Below, piece after piece: positions 52,937-62,307 of a DNA stretch of 64,000 bases. The stretch is taken from NCBI RefSeq assembly GCF_006874475.1, contig NZ_VIRM01000032.1, positions 1 to 64,000 on the forward strand, in the 5' to 3' direction. Positions within the stretch are counted from its first letter, which is position 1; each line of letters begins with the position of its first letter. The position numbers and the translations under genes are program-made. Origin of the DNA: Microbispora hainanensis (GTDB lineage Bacteria > Actinomycetota > Actinomycetes > Streptosporangiales > Streptosporangiaceae). Under the pieces are notes generated by a model that had not been told where the DNA came from, did no database searches, and worked only from the letters and a program-made list of their open reading frames with translations.

Positions 52937-53712
52937 CCGCCGTTCCCACCGTCATCGTCCACCGTGACGCCGAACTGCTGGCCCAGGCCGTGGCCGCCCG
53001 CCTCATCACGCGGCTGGTGGACACACAGGCGGCCCGCGGCTCGGCGCACCTGGTGCTGACCGGCGGCACCGTGGGCATCGCGACGCTGGCCGCCCTCACG
53101 GGCACGGCGGCGCGCGACGCCATCGACTGGCGGGCGCTGGACATCTGGTGGGGCGACGAGCGGTTCCTGCCGGCCGGTCATCCCGAGCGCAACGAGACCG
53201 GGGCACGTCAGGCCCTGCTCGACCACGTCGACGTGGACCCGGCCCGGGTGCACCCGGTGCCCGGCCCCGACTCGGGGATGACCGCCGAGGAGGCCGCCGA
53301 CGCGTACGCGGAGGAGCTGGCCAAGGCGGCCAGGCCGGAGGACCACGGGCCGGTTCCCTCGTTCGACGTGCTGCTGCTCGGCATGGGGCCCGACGGCCAC
53401 GTGGCCTCGCTTTTCCCCGGCCAGCCGGCCGTCTACGAGGAGGAGCGGCCGGTCGTGGCCGTGCACGGCTCCCCCAAGCCGCCGCCGACCCGGGTGACGC
53501 TGACGTTCCCCGCCCTGCGGGCCGCCAGGGAGACCTGGATCATCGCGGCGGGCGAGGAGAAGGCGCAGGCGGTCAGGATGGCGCTGTCCGACGCCGGACC
53601 GTTCCAGGTGCCGGCCGCCGGCGCGCGCGGGCGGCAGCGCACGCTGTTCCTGCTCGACCGCGCCGCCGCGCACAAGATCCCGCCGTCGTTGGGGCGGATC
53701 GCCTCCCCCTGA
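52933..53712 (+). CDS. pgl: 6-phosphogluconolactonase
   Basis: Opens 6-phosphogluconolactone. The family motifs are LVLTGGTVGIATLAALTG, DIWWGDERFLPAGHPERN and LLGMGPDGHVASLFPG, which carry the substrate-contacting Asp, Arg and His. 259 aa. Last gene of the pentose-phosphate operon, followed by a strong terminator. Confidence 0.96.
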   Translation: MTAVPTVIVHRDAELLAQAVAARLITRLVDTQAARGSAHLVLTGGTVGIATLAALTGTAARDAIDWRALDIWWGDERFLPAGHPERNETGARQALLDHVDVDPARVHPVPGPDSGMTAEEAADAYAEELAKAARPEDHGPVPSFDVLLLGMGPDGHVASLFPGQPAVYEEERPVVAVHGSPKPPPTRVTLTFPALRAARETWIIAAGEEKAQAVRMALSDAGPFQVPAAGARGRQRTLFLLDRAAAHKIPPSLGRIASP

Positions 53713-53724
53713 GTTCACAGCAGG

Positions 53725-53761
53725 ACGGCCGGGCGCGGGCATGATGCCCGCGCCCGGCCGT
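53725..53761. terminator. Very strong hairpin after pgl
   Basis: A 17-bp perfect stem (ACGGCCGGGCGCGGGCA and its complement) around a TGA loop, between convergent genes. The next gene stops 2 bp beyond it, so it may serve both. Confidence 0.85.
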
Positions 53762-53763
53762 TC

Positions 53764-54636
53764 CTATCGGGTCTCGTCAAGGGCGGCGCGGGCCTGGTCG
53801 GCGCGCCGGCGGGCCGACCGGGCGGCGCGTTCGGCGTTCGTCTCCTCGCGGCGGGCGACCTCCAGCCGGTGATCGGCCGACTTCAGCTTCTCCTTGGCCC
53901 TGGCCAGCTTGTCCGTGAGCGCCTCGACCTTGGCCGTGCGCCGCTCGTGCTCGCGTTCGGCCTCCGTCCGTTCGGCCGCCCAGTCGGCGCGGCCCCGCTC
54001 CGCCTCCCGCGCGGCCCGCTCGGCCTCGGCGAGGGCCTCCTCCAGGCTCTTGACGCGGCGCTCATGCTCGGCTTCCCGCCGCTCCCGCTCCGCTTCGTCG
54101 CGTCCGGCCTTCGGTGTGGGCTTCGCGCGGGCGGCCGGTTCGGGGGCGGGCCGTACGACGGGTGCGGGAGTGAAGCCGCTGTAGCTCAGGGGGCGGGTCA
54201 GCCGGCCCCGGCGCACCTGTTCGGCCGCCTCCTCGTCCACCACGGCCGCGTCGAGGGTCTGCTCGATCTCCAGGTCGGCCGCCGGAGCCAGCGGATGCCC
54301 GGCCGCCTCGGCCTCCTCGCGTACGGCGCGGACGAGACGGGCGACGAGCGAGGCCCGTTCACGGCCCACCTCGGCCAGGGCATCGGCGTCCTGGGTCCGC
54401 CAGGCGTCCCGCAGCCGCCGTCCGAGGTCGAGCAGGCGGCCGAGCTCCTGGCTCCGCTCCCGGGCCGTCCGGTTGACCGCCCAGGCCACGACGGTGGGTT
54501 TGCGCAGCGCCCTGATCCGCTTGGCCAGGGCGGCGTCCCCCGCCGCCTTCGCTTCCTTGGCCAGCGCGTCGCGGGCCGCGGTGAACTCCTCGGGCACCAT
54601 GCCGTAGAGCCGGTCGGCCGCCTCGTCGAAGTCCAC
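53764..54636 (-). CDS. Actinobacterial hypothetical protein with long coiled coil
   Basis: 290 aa, no signal or membrane segment. Residues 1-125 are helical (MDFDEAADRLYGMVPEEF, KRIRALRKPTVVAWAVN); about 150-180 is Pro/Ala-rich; 185-290 is a continuous charged coiled coil rich in Glu, Arg and Ala. It starts at GTG 54636. The N-terminal pattern occurs widely in actinomycete hypothetical proteins; function unknown. Convergent with pgl, divergent from the YCII gene (47-bp gap). Confidence 0.85.
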   Translation of the reverse strand: MDFDEAADRLYGMVPEEFTAARDALAKEAKAAGDAALAKRIRALRKPTVVAWAVNRTARERSQELGRLLDLGRRLRDAWRTQDADALAEVGRERASLVARLVRAVREEAEAAGHPLAPAADLEIEQTLDAAVVDEEAAEQVRRGRLTRPLSYSGFTPAPVVRPAPEPAARAKPTPKAGRDEAERERREAEHERRVKSLEEALAEAERAAREAERGRADWAAERTEAEREHERRTAKVEALTDKLARAKEKLKSADHRLEVARREETNAERAARSARRRADQARAALDETR

Positions 54637-54683
54637 AGACCACGTCTACCCCCTGACGTTCCCCTGTGGTAGGCACGGGTCGC

Positions 54684-55232
54684 ATGGAGTTCTTCTGTTA
54701 TCACCGCGATCGGCCCGGCTCCGGGGCGCTGCGCGAGGAGCTGGTGGAAGCTCACTGGTCCTACATGGACCGCTTCGACGCGGAGCTGATCGCCCGTGGC
54801 CCGACCTTCGACCGCGTCAGCGACGTCGCCACCGGCAGTGTGCACATCGCCGACCTTCCCGATCCCGCCGCCGCGCGTGCGTTCGCCTTCGACGAGCCCA
54901 ACTATCAGGCCGGTGTGTATCGGGACGTGATGATACGGCGGTGGCGCAACGTGCTCGGGCGCACCATGTGGGACTTCCCCGGCGGCCGGGACGGCGGCAA
55001 CCGATATCTGGTGCTGGGCCTGGGCTCCGGGGAGGCCGCCGACCTCGTCCCGCCGTCCGGCCGGGACGAACTGATCGCGTACGGGCCGCTGCTGTCCGAC
55101 GACGGCGCCGCCTGGCTCGGTACGGCGGCGCTGGTCCGGGCGCCGGACGCGGACGCGGCACGCGCCGTCCTGACGCGGGACCGGTATGCCGCCATCGAGG
55201 TGCACGACTGGGAGTTCGGCGGGCGGCGGTGA
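54684..55232 (+). CDS. YCII-domain protein (two tandem YCII-like halves)
   Basis: 182 aa. The first half (MEFFCYHRDRPGSGALREEL ... DVATGSVHIADLPDPAAARAFAFDEPNYQAGVY) is a clear YCII ferredoxin-like domain with the conserved His and Asp. The second half (RDELIAYGPLLSDDGAAWLGTAALVRAPDADAARAVLTRDRYAAIEVHDWEFG) has the same strand order, so the protein mimics a YCII dimer. ATG 54684; GTG 54666 possible. Catalytic role unknown. Confidence 0.85.
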   Translation: MEFFCYHRDRPGSGALREELVEAHWSYMDRFDAELIARGPTFDRVSDVATGSVHIADLPDPAAARAFAFDEPNYQAGVYRDVMIRRWRNVLGRTMWDFPGGRDGGNRYLVLGLGSGEAADLVPPSGRDELIAYGPLLSDDGAAWLGTAALVRAPDADAARAVLTRDRYAAIEVHDWEFGGRR

Positions 55233-55302
55233 CAGACCAAGACGATCCGTCCTGGTCCGGCGCCCTGAGCTACGCCGGACCAGGAGGACCACCCGTGAGG
55301 CG

Positions 55303-56379
55303 TCAGCTCGGGGTTGCCGTCGCCATCACGCCCACGGCGATACGCGCCTCCATCACACCGGGATCCTCGGTGTGGGTGAGCGTCGCGCCGAGGGAGCTCA
55401 AGAGCCTGCGCATGCGCGTGTTGTCATAGAGGAGGGTCGCCCGCACCTCGGCGAAGCCGAGGTCCCTGGCCTGGGCGAGGAGCATGCGGGCCAGCCGTCC
55501 GCCGAGCCCCCTGCCCTGCCAGCGGTCCTCCACGAGGAAGGCGATCTCGGCGATGCCCGGGTCCGCGGTGAACATCAACGACGCGAGCGCCACGACCTGG
55601 CCGTCGTGGCCCGCGACGAGCGACTGGCCGCGGGACCGGTCGCACAACCGGTCGAACGTACGCGGCGGCAGGGTGGGGTTGGCGGTGAAGTAGCGGAACC
55701 TGCGCGTCTCGGGCGAGCAGCGCTCGTGCAGGTCGCGCAGCGCCTCGCGGTAGAGCGAGGTCAGCGGCTTGACCTGCACCTCCGCCCCGTCGGCGAGCCG
55801 CACCGGCCCCTCGGCCGCGGACGGTTCCACCGGCGGCTGTGCCAGCCTCACCATCGCGGCGGCGCGGGCCGCCTCGGTCAGGGTGAACGGGAGCCCGGAG
55901 CGGCGCAGCCGGATCGACCGCCGGGGCGCCACGGGCACCACGAGCAGCGTCGGGTCGGGCAGTTCGACAGCCTCCCCCTCGTCCCGGTCGCCGTCCTCGT
56001 TGCGCCCGAGCGCGGCGCTCGCGCCGTACACCCAGCGGGCGTCGTCGGCGCGCAGCAGCTCGCCCAGGATCTCCGGCAGGCGCCAGGGGGCCGTGCGCAG
56101 CCGGGCGGCGAGCAGCAGCGTACGCGTCGGCTCGTCGGTCAGTTCGTGCGCGGTGGCGGGCACGATCCGCACCCGCCGCCCGCCCGCGGCCTCCAGCGCC
56201 TCGCGTACGGCCTCAGGGGAGGCGGGGATGTCCGTGACGAACTCGTCGACCGTGCCGTCCGTGTCGGGCTGCACCGAGAGGCCGAGGATGTTGCCGCCCT
56301 TGTCGGCCAGGGCCGTCGCCAGCGACGCCAGCCGCCCGGGCCGCTCGTCCACGGTCGTACGGATCCGGAAGAACCCCAT
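55303..56379 (-). CDS. ACT-GNAT protein, probable amino-acid-regulated acetyltransferase
   Basis: N-terminal ACT domain (residues 1-70, FFRIRTTVDERPGRLASLATALADKGGNIL), a middle segment of about 130 residues with a second, weaker alpha/beta unit, and a C-terminal GNAT domain with IAEIAFLVEDRWQGRGLGGRLARMLLAQA (acetyl-CoA loop) and LLYDNTRMRRLLSSLG. In other actinomycetes ACT-GNAT fusions are lysine acetyltransferases whose activity is set by an amino acid such as cysteine or arginine, acting on acetyl-CoA synthetase. The same is inferred here. ATG 56379 has GGGGAG about 10 nt upstream; 358 aa. Confidence 0.88.
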   Translation of the reverse strand: MGFFRIRTTVDERPGRLASLATALADKGGNILGLSVQPDTDGTVDEFVTDIPASPEAVREALEAAGGRRVRIVPATAHELTDEPTRTLLLAARLRTAPWRLPEILGELLRADDARWVYGASAALGRNEDGDRDEGEAVELPDPTLLVVPVAPRRSIRLRRSGLPFTLTEAARAAAMVRLAQPPVEPSAAEGPVRLADGAEVQVKPLTSLYREALRDLHERCSPETRRFRYFTANPTLPPRTFDRLCDRSRGQSLVAGHDGQVVALASLMFTADPGIAEIAFLVEDRWQGRGLGGRLARMLLAQARDLGFAEVRATLLYDNTRMRRLLSSLGATLTHTEDPGVMEARIAVGVMATATPS

Positions 56380-56576
56380 CGCTACCCGCTCCCCTCCGTT
56401 GCGCTGGTCTTCAGGGTGCCGGAGCGCTGTTACACCTTTGCTACACAGCGGTGAGCCGATCGTTTCCTGTCGGTGTGCCACGTTACGGCTACGGTTATCC
56501 GCATGTGTTCCGCTGAATCTCCACGGCATCCGTCGTCGAATAGCGAGATCAGCACGGATATAGCAGGATGTGCACC

Positions 56577-57974
56577 ATGACCGCTCCCCTGTCTCCCGGC
56601 TTCGTCAACGGTGAGGTGTCCTTCTGGTATCGGTCCCCGGGGGTGCCCACGCCCGGACAGCCCCTGGGCGGCGACCTGCAGGCCGACGTGGCCGTGGTCG
56701 GCGCGGGCTACACGGGACTGTGGACCGCCTACTACCTGAAGAAGGCCGATCCGTCACTGCGCGTCGTCGTGCTGGAGAAGGAGTTCGCCGGGTTCGGCGC
56801 GTCGGGACGCAACGGCGGCTGGCTGACCGGCGCGCTGGCCGGTTCCCCCGAGCGGTACGCGAAGACCCACGGACGGGACGGAGCCCGGCGGCTGCAACGC
56901 GCGATGTTCGAGGCGATCGACGAGGTCATCCGCGTCGCCCGCGAGGAGGGCATCGACGCCGACATCGTCAAGGGCGGCCTGCTCACCGTCGCCCGCGGCC
57001 CGGCGCAGGGCCTGCGGCTGCGCGAGGAGCTGACGAGCCAGCGCGCCTGGGGCTGGGACGCCGGCGACGTCCGGCTGCTGACCAGTGACGAGATGAACGA
57101 CCGGCTGCGGATCGCGGGAGCCACCGGAGCCACCTGGAGCCCGCACTGCGCCAGGATCCAGCCGGCCAAGCTCGTCCGGGGCCTGGCGCGGGCCGTACGG
57201 GACCTGGGCGTCGAGATCTACGAACGGACCCCCGTCACCGAGATCGCACCGGGCCGGGCGGTCACGCCGTACGGCACCGTGCGGGCGGACCACGTGCTGC
57301 GCTGCACCGAGGGGTTCACCGCCACCATCGCCGGTCACCACCGCGACTGGCTGCCCATGAACAGCTCCATGATCGTCACGGAGCCGCTGCCCGAGGAGCT
57401 CTGGGCGGAGCTCGGCTGGCAGGGCCGCGAGCTGCTCGGCGACATGGCGCACTACTACATGTACGCCCAGCGGACGGCCGACGACCGCATCGCCTTCGGC
57501 GGGCGCGGCAGGCCCTACCTGTACGGGTCGAGGGTCGACGAGCGGGGGCACACGCACGACTGGACCGTGGACGCCCTGTGGGACCTGCTGGTCTCCTTCT
57601 TCCCGGCCGTCGCCGGATCGCGGGTGGAACACGCCTGGTCGGGCGTGCTCGGCGTGCCGCGCGACTGGTGCTCGGCCGTGCACGTGGACCGGGCGACCGG
57701 CCTCGGCTGGGCGGGCGGCTACACCGGTCACGGCGTGACCACCACCAACCTCGCCGGGCGCACGCTGTGCGACCTGGTGCTGCGCCGCGACACCGACCTG
57801 ATCCGGATGCCGTGGGTGGACCGGCGGGTGCGCGCCTGGGAGCCTGAGCCCCTGCGCTGGCTCGGCGTCCACTCGATGTACCGTCTCTACCGCCTGGCCG
57901 ACGCCCGCGAACGCAGGGGCATGACCAGGACGTCCGTACTGGCCAGGATCGCCGACAAGATCACCGGGCACTGA
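56577..57974 (+). CDS. FAD-dependent amine/amino-acid oxidase (DAO family, PuuB-like)
   Basis: 465 aa with the FAD motif DVAVVGAGYTGLWTAYYLKK at the N-terminus, FGASGRNGGWLTGAL, and the C-terminal GLGWAGGYTGHGVTTTNLAGR that closes the FAD site. This pattern is that of gamma-glutamylputrescine oxidase-like enzymes. ATG 56577 is chosen over 56568 because AGCAGG lies 9 nt before it. The upstream 197-bp gap, shared with the ACT-GNAT gene, contains a TACAC direct repeat (56431-56449) and no gene. Paired with the amidohydrolase downstream. Confidence 0.9.
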   Translation: MTAPLSPGFVNGEVSFWYRSPGVPTPGQPLGGDLQADVAVVGAGYTGLWTAYYLKKADPSLRVVVLEKEFAGFGASGRNGGWLTGALAGSPERYAKTHGRDGARRLQRAMFEAIDEVIRVAREEGIDADIVKGGLLTVARGPAQGLRLREELTSQRAWGWDAGDVRLLTSDEMNDRLRIAGATGATWSPHCARIQPAKLVRGLARAVRDLGVEIYERTPVTEIAPGRAVTPYGTVRADHVLRCTEGFTATIAGHHRDWLPMNSSMIVTEPLPEELWAELGWQGRELLGDMAHYYMYAQRTADDRIAFGGRGRPYLYGSRVDERGHTHDWTVDALWDLLVSFFPAVAGSRVEHAWSGVLGVPRDWCSAVHVDRATGLGWAGGYTGHGVTTTNLAGRTLCDLVLRRDTDLIRMPWVDRRVRAWEPEPLRWLGVHSMYRLYRLADARERRGMTRTSVLARIADKITGH

Positions 57975-57985
57975 AAGGCTTATTT

Positions 57986-59593
57986 GTGAGCTCCTCCCTC
58001 CTGTTCCGCGGCGGCCGCGTCTTCGTCCCCGGCGGGTTCGCCGAGGCGGTCCTCGTCCGCGACGGCGTCGTCGCCGCCGTCGGCGCCGAGTCCGACCTCG
58101 TACGGCTGGCGCCGGACGCCGAGCCGGTGGACCTCGCCGGCGGCCTGCTGACGCCGGGGTTCACCGACGCCCACATCCACCCCGTGCAGGCCGGGCTTGA
58201 GCGGGCCAAGTGCGACCTGGCCGAGGTGTACGGGCTCGACGCCTACACCACGAAGATCGCCGACTATGCCACGAAACATCCGGACAAGGCGTGGATCGAC
58301 GGCGGCGGCTGGGACATGTCCGCCTTCCCCGGGGGCCTCCCCCACCGGTCGCAGCTCGACTTCCTCGACCGTCCTGCGTACTTCGTGCAGCGCGACCACC
58401 ACGCCGCCTGGGTCAACACGCGGGCCCTGGAGCTCGCCGGCCTCACCAAGGACACCCCCGACCCCGCGGACGGCCGCATCGAGCGCGACCCGGACGGCAC
58501 GCCGAGCGGCGTGCTGCACGAGGGCGCCATGGACCTCGTCGGCCTGCTCACCCCCCGCCCCACCCCGGCCGACGTCGACGCCGCCCTGATGGACGCGCAG
58601 GCCCACCTGTTCTCGCTGGGCGTCACCGGCTGGCAGGACGCCATCGTCGGGTCGTACGCCGGGTCGGACGACCAGCTGCCCACCTACATCTCCGCGGCCT
58701 CCTCAGGGCGGCTGAAGGCGCGCGTGGTCGGCGCCCTGTGGTGGGACCGCGCGCAGGGCGCCGAGCAGATCCCGAGCCTGGTGGAGCGGCGCGCGTCCGC
58801 CGCGGGCCTGGACCGGTTCCGCGCGACCTCGATCAAGATCATGCAGGACGGCATCCCGGAGAACTTCACCGCCGCCGTCATCGAGCCCTACTGCCGCTGC
58901 GGCGGCACCGGCCTGTCGTACATCGACCCGGCCCTGCTCGGCGGATACGTCAAGGAGCTCGACGCCCTGGGCTTCCAGGTGCACTTCCACGCCATCGGCG
59001 AGCGGGCCGTACGCGAGGCGCTCGACGCGCTGACCGGCACCGACCCCGCCAACCGGCACCACATCGCACACGTGCAGATCATCACGCCGCAGGACGTACC
59101 GCGCTTCGCCGAGCTCGGGGTGACGGCCAACCTCCAGGCGCTGTGGGCCACCCACCACCTGCAGATGGACGAGCTGTGCATCCCCTTCCTCGGCGAGGAG
59201 CGGTCCTCCTGGCAGTATCCCTTCGCCGACCTCGTACGGCACGGCACCCGGTTCGCCGGGGGCTCGGACTGGCCCGTCTCCTCGGCCAACCCCCTGGAGG
59301 CCATGCACGTGGCGGTCAACCGCACCGAGCCCGGCGGCTCCGTCCACGCGACGTACCCCACGGCCCAGACCCCGTTCCTGCCCGAGCAGAGCCTCGACCT
59401 GCGGACCATCATGACGGCCTACACCGAGGGCTCGGCCTGGATCAACCGCTCCCCCGCCGGAGTGATCGAGGAGGGCCGCCCGGCCGACCTCGTCGTGCTC
59501 GACCGCGACCCGTTCGCTCTCGACCCGAAGGACATCTGGACCACCAAGGTCGCGATGACGTTCCTCGACGGTGAGCCCGTGCACGGCGGATGA
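57986..59593 (+). CDS. Amidohydrolase, YtcJ-like metal-dependent hydrolase
   Basis: 535 aa. Metal-ligand motif FTDAHIHPVQAG (about residue 55), later HFHAIGERAVREAL, NRHHIAHVQII and the Asp in AGGSDWPVSSANPLEAMHVAV; the ending EEGRPADLVVLDRDPFALDPKDI is the family's N/C beta-sandwich closure. GTG 57986 has GAAAGG 7 nt upstream and lies 11 bp after the oxidase. Together they may degrade an amide or amine nutrient; substrate unknown. Confidence 0.92.
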   Translation: MSSSLLFRGGRVFVPGGFAEAVLVRDGVVAAVGAESDLVRLAPDAEPVDLAGGLLTPGFTDAHIHPVQAGLERAKCDLAEVYGLDAYTTKIADYATKHPDKAWIDGGGWDMSAFPGGLPHRSQLDFLDRPAYFVQRDHHAAWVNTRALELAGLTKDTPDPADGRIERDPDGTPSGVLHEGAMDLVGLLTPRPTPADVDAALMDAQAHLFSLGVTGWQDAIVGSYAGSDDQLPTYISAASSGRLKARVVGALWWDRAQGAEQIPSLVERRASAAGLDRFRATSIKIMQDGIPENFTAAVIEPYCRCGGTGLSYIDPALLGGYVKELDALGFQVHFHAIGERAVREALDALTGTDPANRHHIAHVQIITPQDVPRFAELGVTANLQALWATHHLQMDELCIPFLGEERSSWQYPFADLVRHGTRFAGGSDWPVSSANPLEAMHVAVNRTEPGGSVHATYPTAQTPFLPEQSLDLRTIMTAYTEGSAWINRSPAGVIEEGRPADLVVLDRDPFALDPKDIWTTKVAMTFLDGEPVHGG

Positions 59594-59606
59594 CCGGGAC
59601 GGCGCC

Positions 59607-60209
59607 TCAGCTGTCCGCGGCAAGGGCGGAGCGGCGCCGCGACACGGCGAACGCCACCGCGAGGCAGGCCGCGGCGAGCAGCAGCGCCGAGCCGCGGAAG
59701 CCGAGCGGGCCGTCCTCCCCGACGGGACCGCCCACCACCCAGCCGATGGCCAGCGACGGACCGGCCCACCAGCGCAGCACCCGGGCGCGCAGCAGGCCGG
59801 CGGCGAAGACCACCAGCCCGATCAGCGAGACGAGCATCGACAGGAGGTAGACCGGGCCCAGCGACTCCGCATCGCCGCTGACGAGCGACACCGCGAGCGG
59901 AGGCAGGAAGCCGACCATGCCGACCGTCGTGAGGATGAGCGCCACCGAGCCGAGCCGGCCGTCGCGGCCGCCGTGCAGCGAGTGGACCGCCGCGACCGCG
60001 GCCAGCATCCCCAGGACGAGCGGGAACCCGTCCGCGGTGAACGCGTAGTCGGCGGCGTCGGCCAGCCGGTCGTGCTGCGGCACGGAGGTGAACAGGTCGA
60101 GCAGGGCGAGCGCGGCGGCCGCCGCCGCGCTCGTGACGAGGCCGGCCTGGGCCGACCGGTACGGCAGGCGAGCGGGTCCGGTGTGGAGCTGAGTGTCCGA
60201 TGTCGTCAT
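59607..60209 (-). CDS. Small integral membrane protein, unknown function (200 aa)
   Basis: About six transmembrane segments (AGLVTSAAAAAALALLDLF, FPLVLGMLAAVAAVHSL, VALILTTVGMVGFLPPLAVSLV, PVYLLSMLVSLIGLVVFAAGLL, WWAGPSLAIGWVVGG, ALLLAAACLAVAFAV). AAGGGG lies 6 nt before ATG 60209. It is divergent from the two-component kinase gene, so the 166-bp gap probably holds the response regulator's target and this protein is a likely regulon member. Confidence 0.82.
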   Translation of the reverse strand: MTTSDTQLHTGPARLPYRSAQAGLVTSAAAAAALALLDLFTSVPQHDRLADAADYAFTADGFPLVLGMLAAVAAVHSLHGGRDGRLGSVALILTTVGMVGFLPPLAVSLVSGDAESLGPVYLLSMLVSLIGLVVFAAGLLRARVLRWWAGPSLAIGWVVGGPVGEDGPLGFRGSALLLAAACLAVAFAVSRRRSALAADS

Positions 60210-60375
60210 CGCTTTCCCCTTCGAGGTGGTGATCCGGCGGTCGGCGACGACACTAGAAACCGAGGGGCCGCCGGTCGTCCGGCCACGCGGGGAAATCCCG
60301 TCCGCCCGCCGTGTGAGCCGGGAGTCCGCCCGTGGTGGGACGACGTGCAGGCGCGCGGGGCCTAATCTTCGGACG

Positions 60376-62307
60376 ATGGACCGGCTCTTCCCGCTCTCCC
60401 GATGGGGTACGGCCGTCGGCGGCGACCTGCTGCTCGCGGCCGTGCTCACGCTGGTCATGGCTGCGGCGGCGGCCCTGGACGGCCCGGCGACCCTCAGCGG
60501 CCGGGTGGGCGCGACGGTCGCGGCGGGCGGCCTGCTGGTCCTCGCCCACCGGCGCCGCCGCCCGGCGACGGCGGTCGCCGTCGTGATCCTCGTCACCGTG
60601 ACCGAGGTCGTCGCCTCGCCCCAGGCCAGCACCGCTCCGGCGTTCCTCGCCATCATGGTGGCCACGTACTCGCTCGGCGCGTACGCGTCGACCTGGCCGC
60701 TCGTCGCGGGCCTGGCGCTGGCCACGGCCGGGGTGGCTACCGCCCAGTACCTGGGGCCGTCCCAGGGGTATTCGCACGCCTCCGCCGACCTCTTCCTGGT
60801 GGCGTCGCTGGTGCTGGCGCCGGGGGTCGTCGGAGGCGTGGCGGGCGCGCGCGACCGGCTCGGACGGCGGCTGGACGCGGGGACCGAACGGCTGCGGGCG
60901 GCCCGGGACGAGCGGATCGCCGAGGAGCTCGCACGCGAACGGCGGCGGGCCTTCGCCGCCCTGAAGGTCCTGCTCGGCGGCCTGGAGGAGACCAGGCGGC
61001 ACGCGGCGGTCGCGGGGCTGGCGGACGTCACCGCGCTGGAACGGATCGCCCGGGACCTGCTGACCCGCATGCGTACCCTGGTTGGGGAGCTGCGCGCGCC
61101 GAGCGCCGACGACAGGCGGCCGATCCGCGAGGTCGCGGAGCTGCGGACGCAGGTGCGGGAGGCGCTCGCCGCCGCGAACCTGCCCGACACGGACTGGAGC
61201 GGGCTGCGCCCCGCCGGCAGGTGGACCCTGGTCGCCCCGCGATGGCGGGACGCGGCGCCGACGGCATGGGTGAGGCGGCATCCCTTGACCTGCGCCGTGA
61301 TCTGCCTGGCCGTCACACTGGCCTACACGGCGGCCGCCGCGCGCCCTGATCCCTTCGACGGTCTCGCGCCCTGCGGGATCCTCGTCGTGGCGCCGTTCCT
61401 TCTCGGCGTGGCCTGCCCGATCCACCGGGCGCTGGCCGGCCTCGCGCTGTGCCTGCTCGGTTGCGCGGGTCTCGGCCTTGCGGCTCCCGCCGCGCCGATC
61501 ACGGCGCCGGAGGCGTCCGGGGCGGTCGCGGTGATCGTGGGCTGCTGGGCGGCGGGCCGCGTGCTGCGCGGCGGCGCGGAGGCGCTGGCCGCGCGGGCGC
61601 GGGCCACCATCGCCGTCGCCGAGGAGAACCGGAAGAAGACGGCCGCCGCGCTCGGCGAACAGCGCGCCCGCCTCGCCCGGGACCTCCACGACGCCGCGGG
61701 GCACATGATGACCGTCATCGTCCTGCAGGCGGCCGCCGCACGGCGGGTCTGGGAGACGCGGCCCGACCTGGCCGCGGAACACGTGGCCGTGTTGCGCCGT
61801 ACGCTCGCGGAGGCGCTCGGCGAGTTGCGCCCGCTGCTGCTCTCCCTCACGCTCGCCGACGTCCCCGCCACGGCCGGGCTCGGCGGCCTGCCCGCGCTCG
61901 CGGGCAGAGCGCGCGGCTGCGGCCTGCGGGTGGCCCTGGACGTGGACCTGGGCGCGGGTACGCGGGCCCTCACCGCAGATATCGCCCCAGACCTCCATCA
62001 CGCGCCGCTGCCGCGTGCGGTCGGCACGGCCGTCTACCGGATCGTCCAGGAAGCTTTGACCAACGCGGCCCGGCACGCTCCCGGCGCGTTCGTGCGTGTC
62101 AGGATCACACGCACCGAGCAGGCCCTGGCGGTCCACGTGAGCAACACCCGGCCCGCCGACCGGCCGGCGCTGTCCACCTCCGCCGGGCACGGCCTCGGCG
62201 GCATGGCCGAGCGGAGCGCCGCCTGCGGCGGCACCTTCGCGGCCGGCCCGCGGCCCGGTGGCGGCTTCGACGTACGTGCCGTGTTCCCCTTGGAGGAAGT
62301 AACGTGA
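60376..62307 (+). CDS. Histidine kinase with two membrane/dimerisation modules, the first lacking the catalytic His
   Basis: 643 aa. Residues 15-170 hold six hydrophobic segments and are followed by a coiled helix pair (about 180-260: RIAEELARERRRAFAALKVL ... DLLTRMRTLVGELRAPS) that looks like a HisKA_3 dimerisation domain without its His. A second membrane block (about 300-410) then leads to a normal HisKA_3 motif RARLARDLHDAAGHMMTVIVLQAA and an ATPase (N-box VQEALTNAARHAPG, G-box GHGLGGMAER). The layout looks like two kinase sensors joined with loss of one catalytic part. ATG 60376; it overlaps the regulator by 4 bp. Confidence 0.88.
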   Translation: MDRLFPLSRWGTAVGGDLLLAAVLTLVMAAAAALDGPATLSGRVGATVAAGGLLVLAHRRRRPATAVAVVILVTVTEVVASPQASTAPAFLAIMVATYSLGAYASTWPLVAGLALATAGVATAQYLGPSQGYSHASADLFLVASLVLAPGVVGGVAGARDRLGRRLDAGTERLRAARDERIAEELARERRRAFAALKVLLGGLEETRRHAAVAGLADVTALERIARDLLTRMRTLVGELRAPSADDRRPIREVAELRTQVREALAAANLPDTDWSGLRPAGRWTLVAPRWRDAAPTAWVRRHPLTCAVICLAVTLAYTAAAARPDPFDGLAPCGILVVAPFLLGVACPIHRALAGLALCLLGCAGLGLAAPAAPITAPEASGAVAVIVGCWAAGRVLRGGAEALAARARATIAVAEENRKKTAAALGEQRARLARDLHDAAGHMMTVIVLQAAAARRVWETRPDLAAEHVAVLRRTLAEALGELRPLLLSLTLADVPATAGLGGLPALAGRARGCGLRVALDVDLGAGTRALTADIAPDLHHAPLPRAVGTAVYRIVQEALTNAARHAPGAFVRVRITRTEQALAVHVSNTRPADRPALSTSAGHGLGGMAERSAACGGTFAAGPRPGGGFDVRAVFPLEEVT

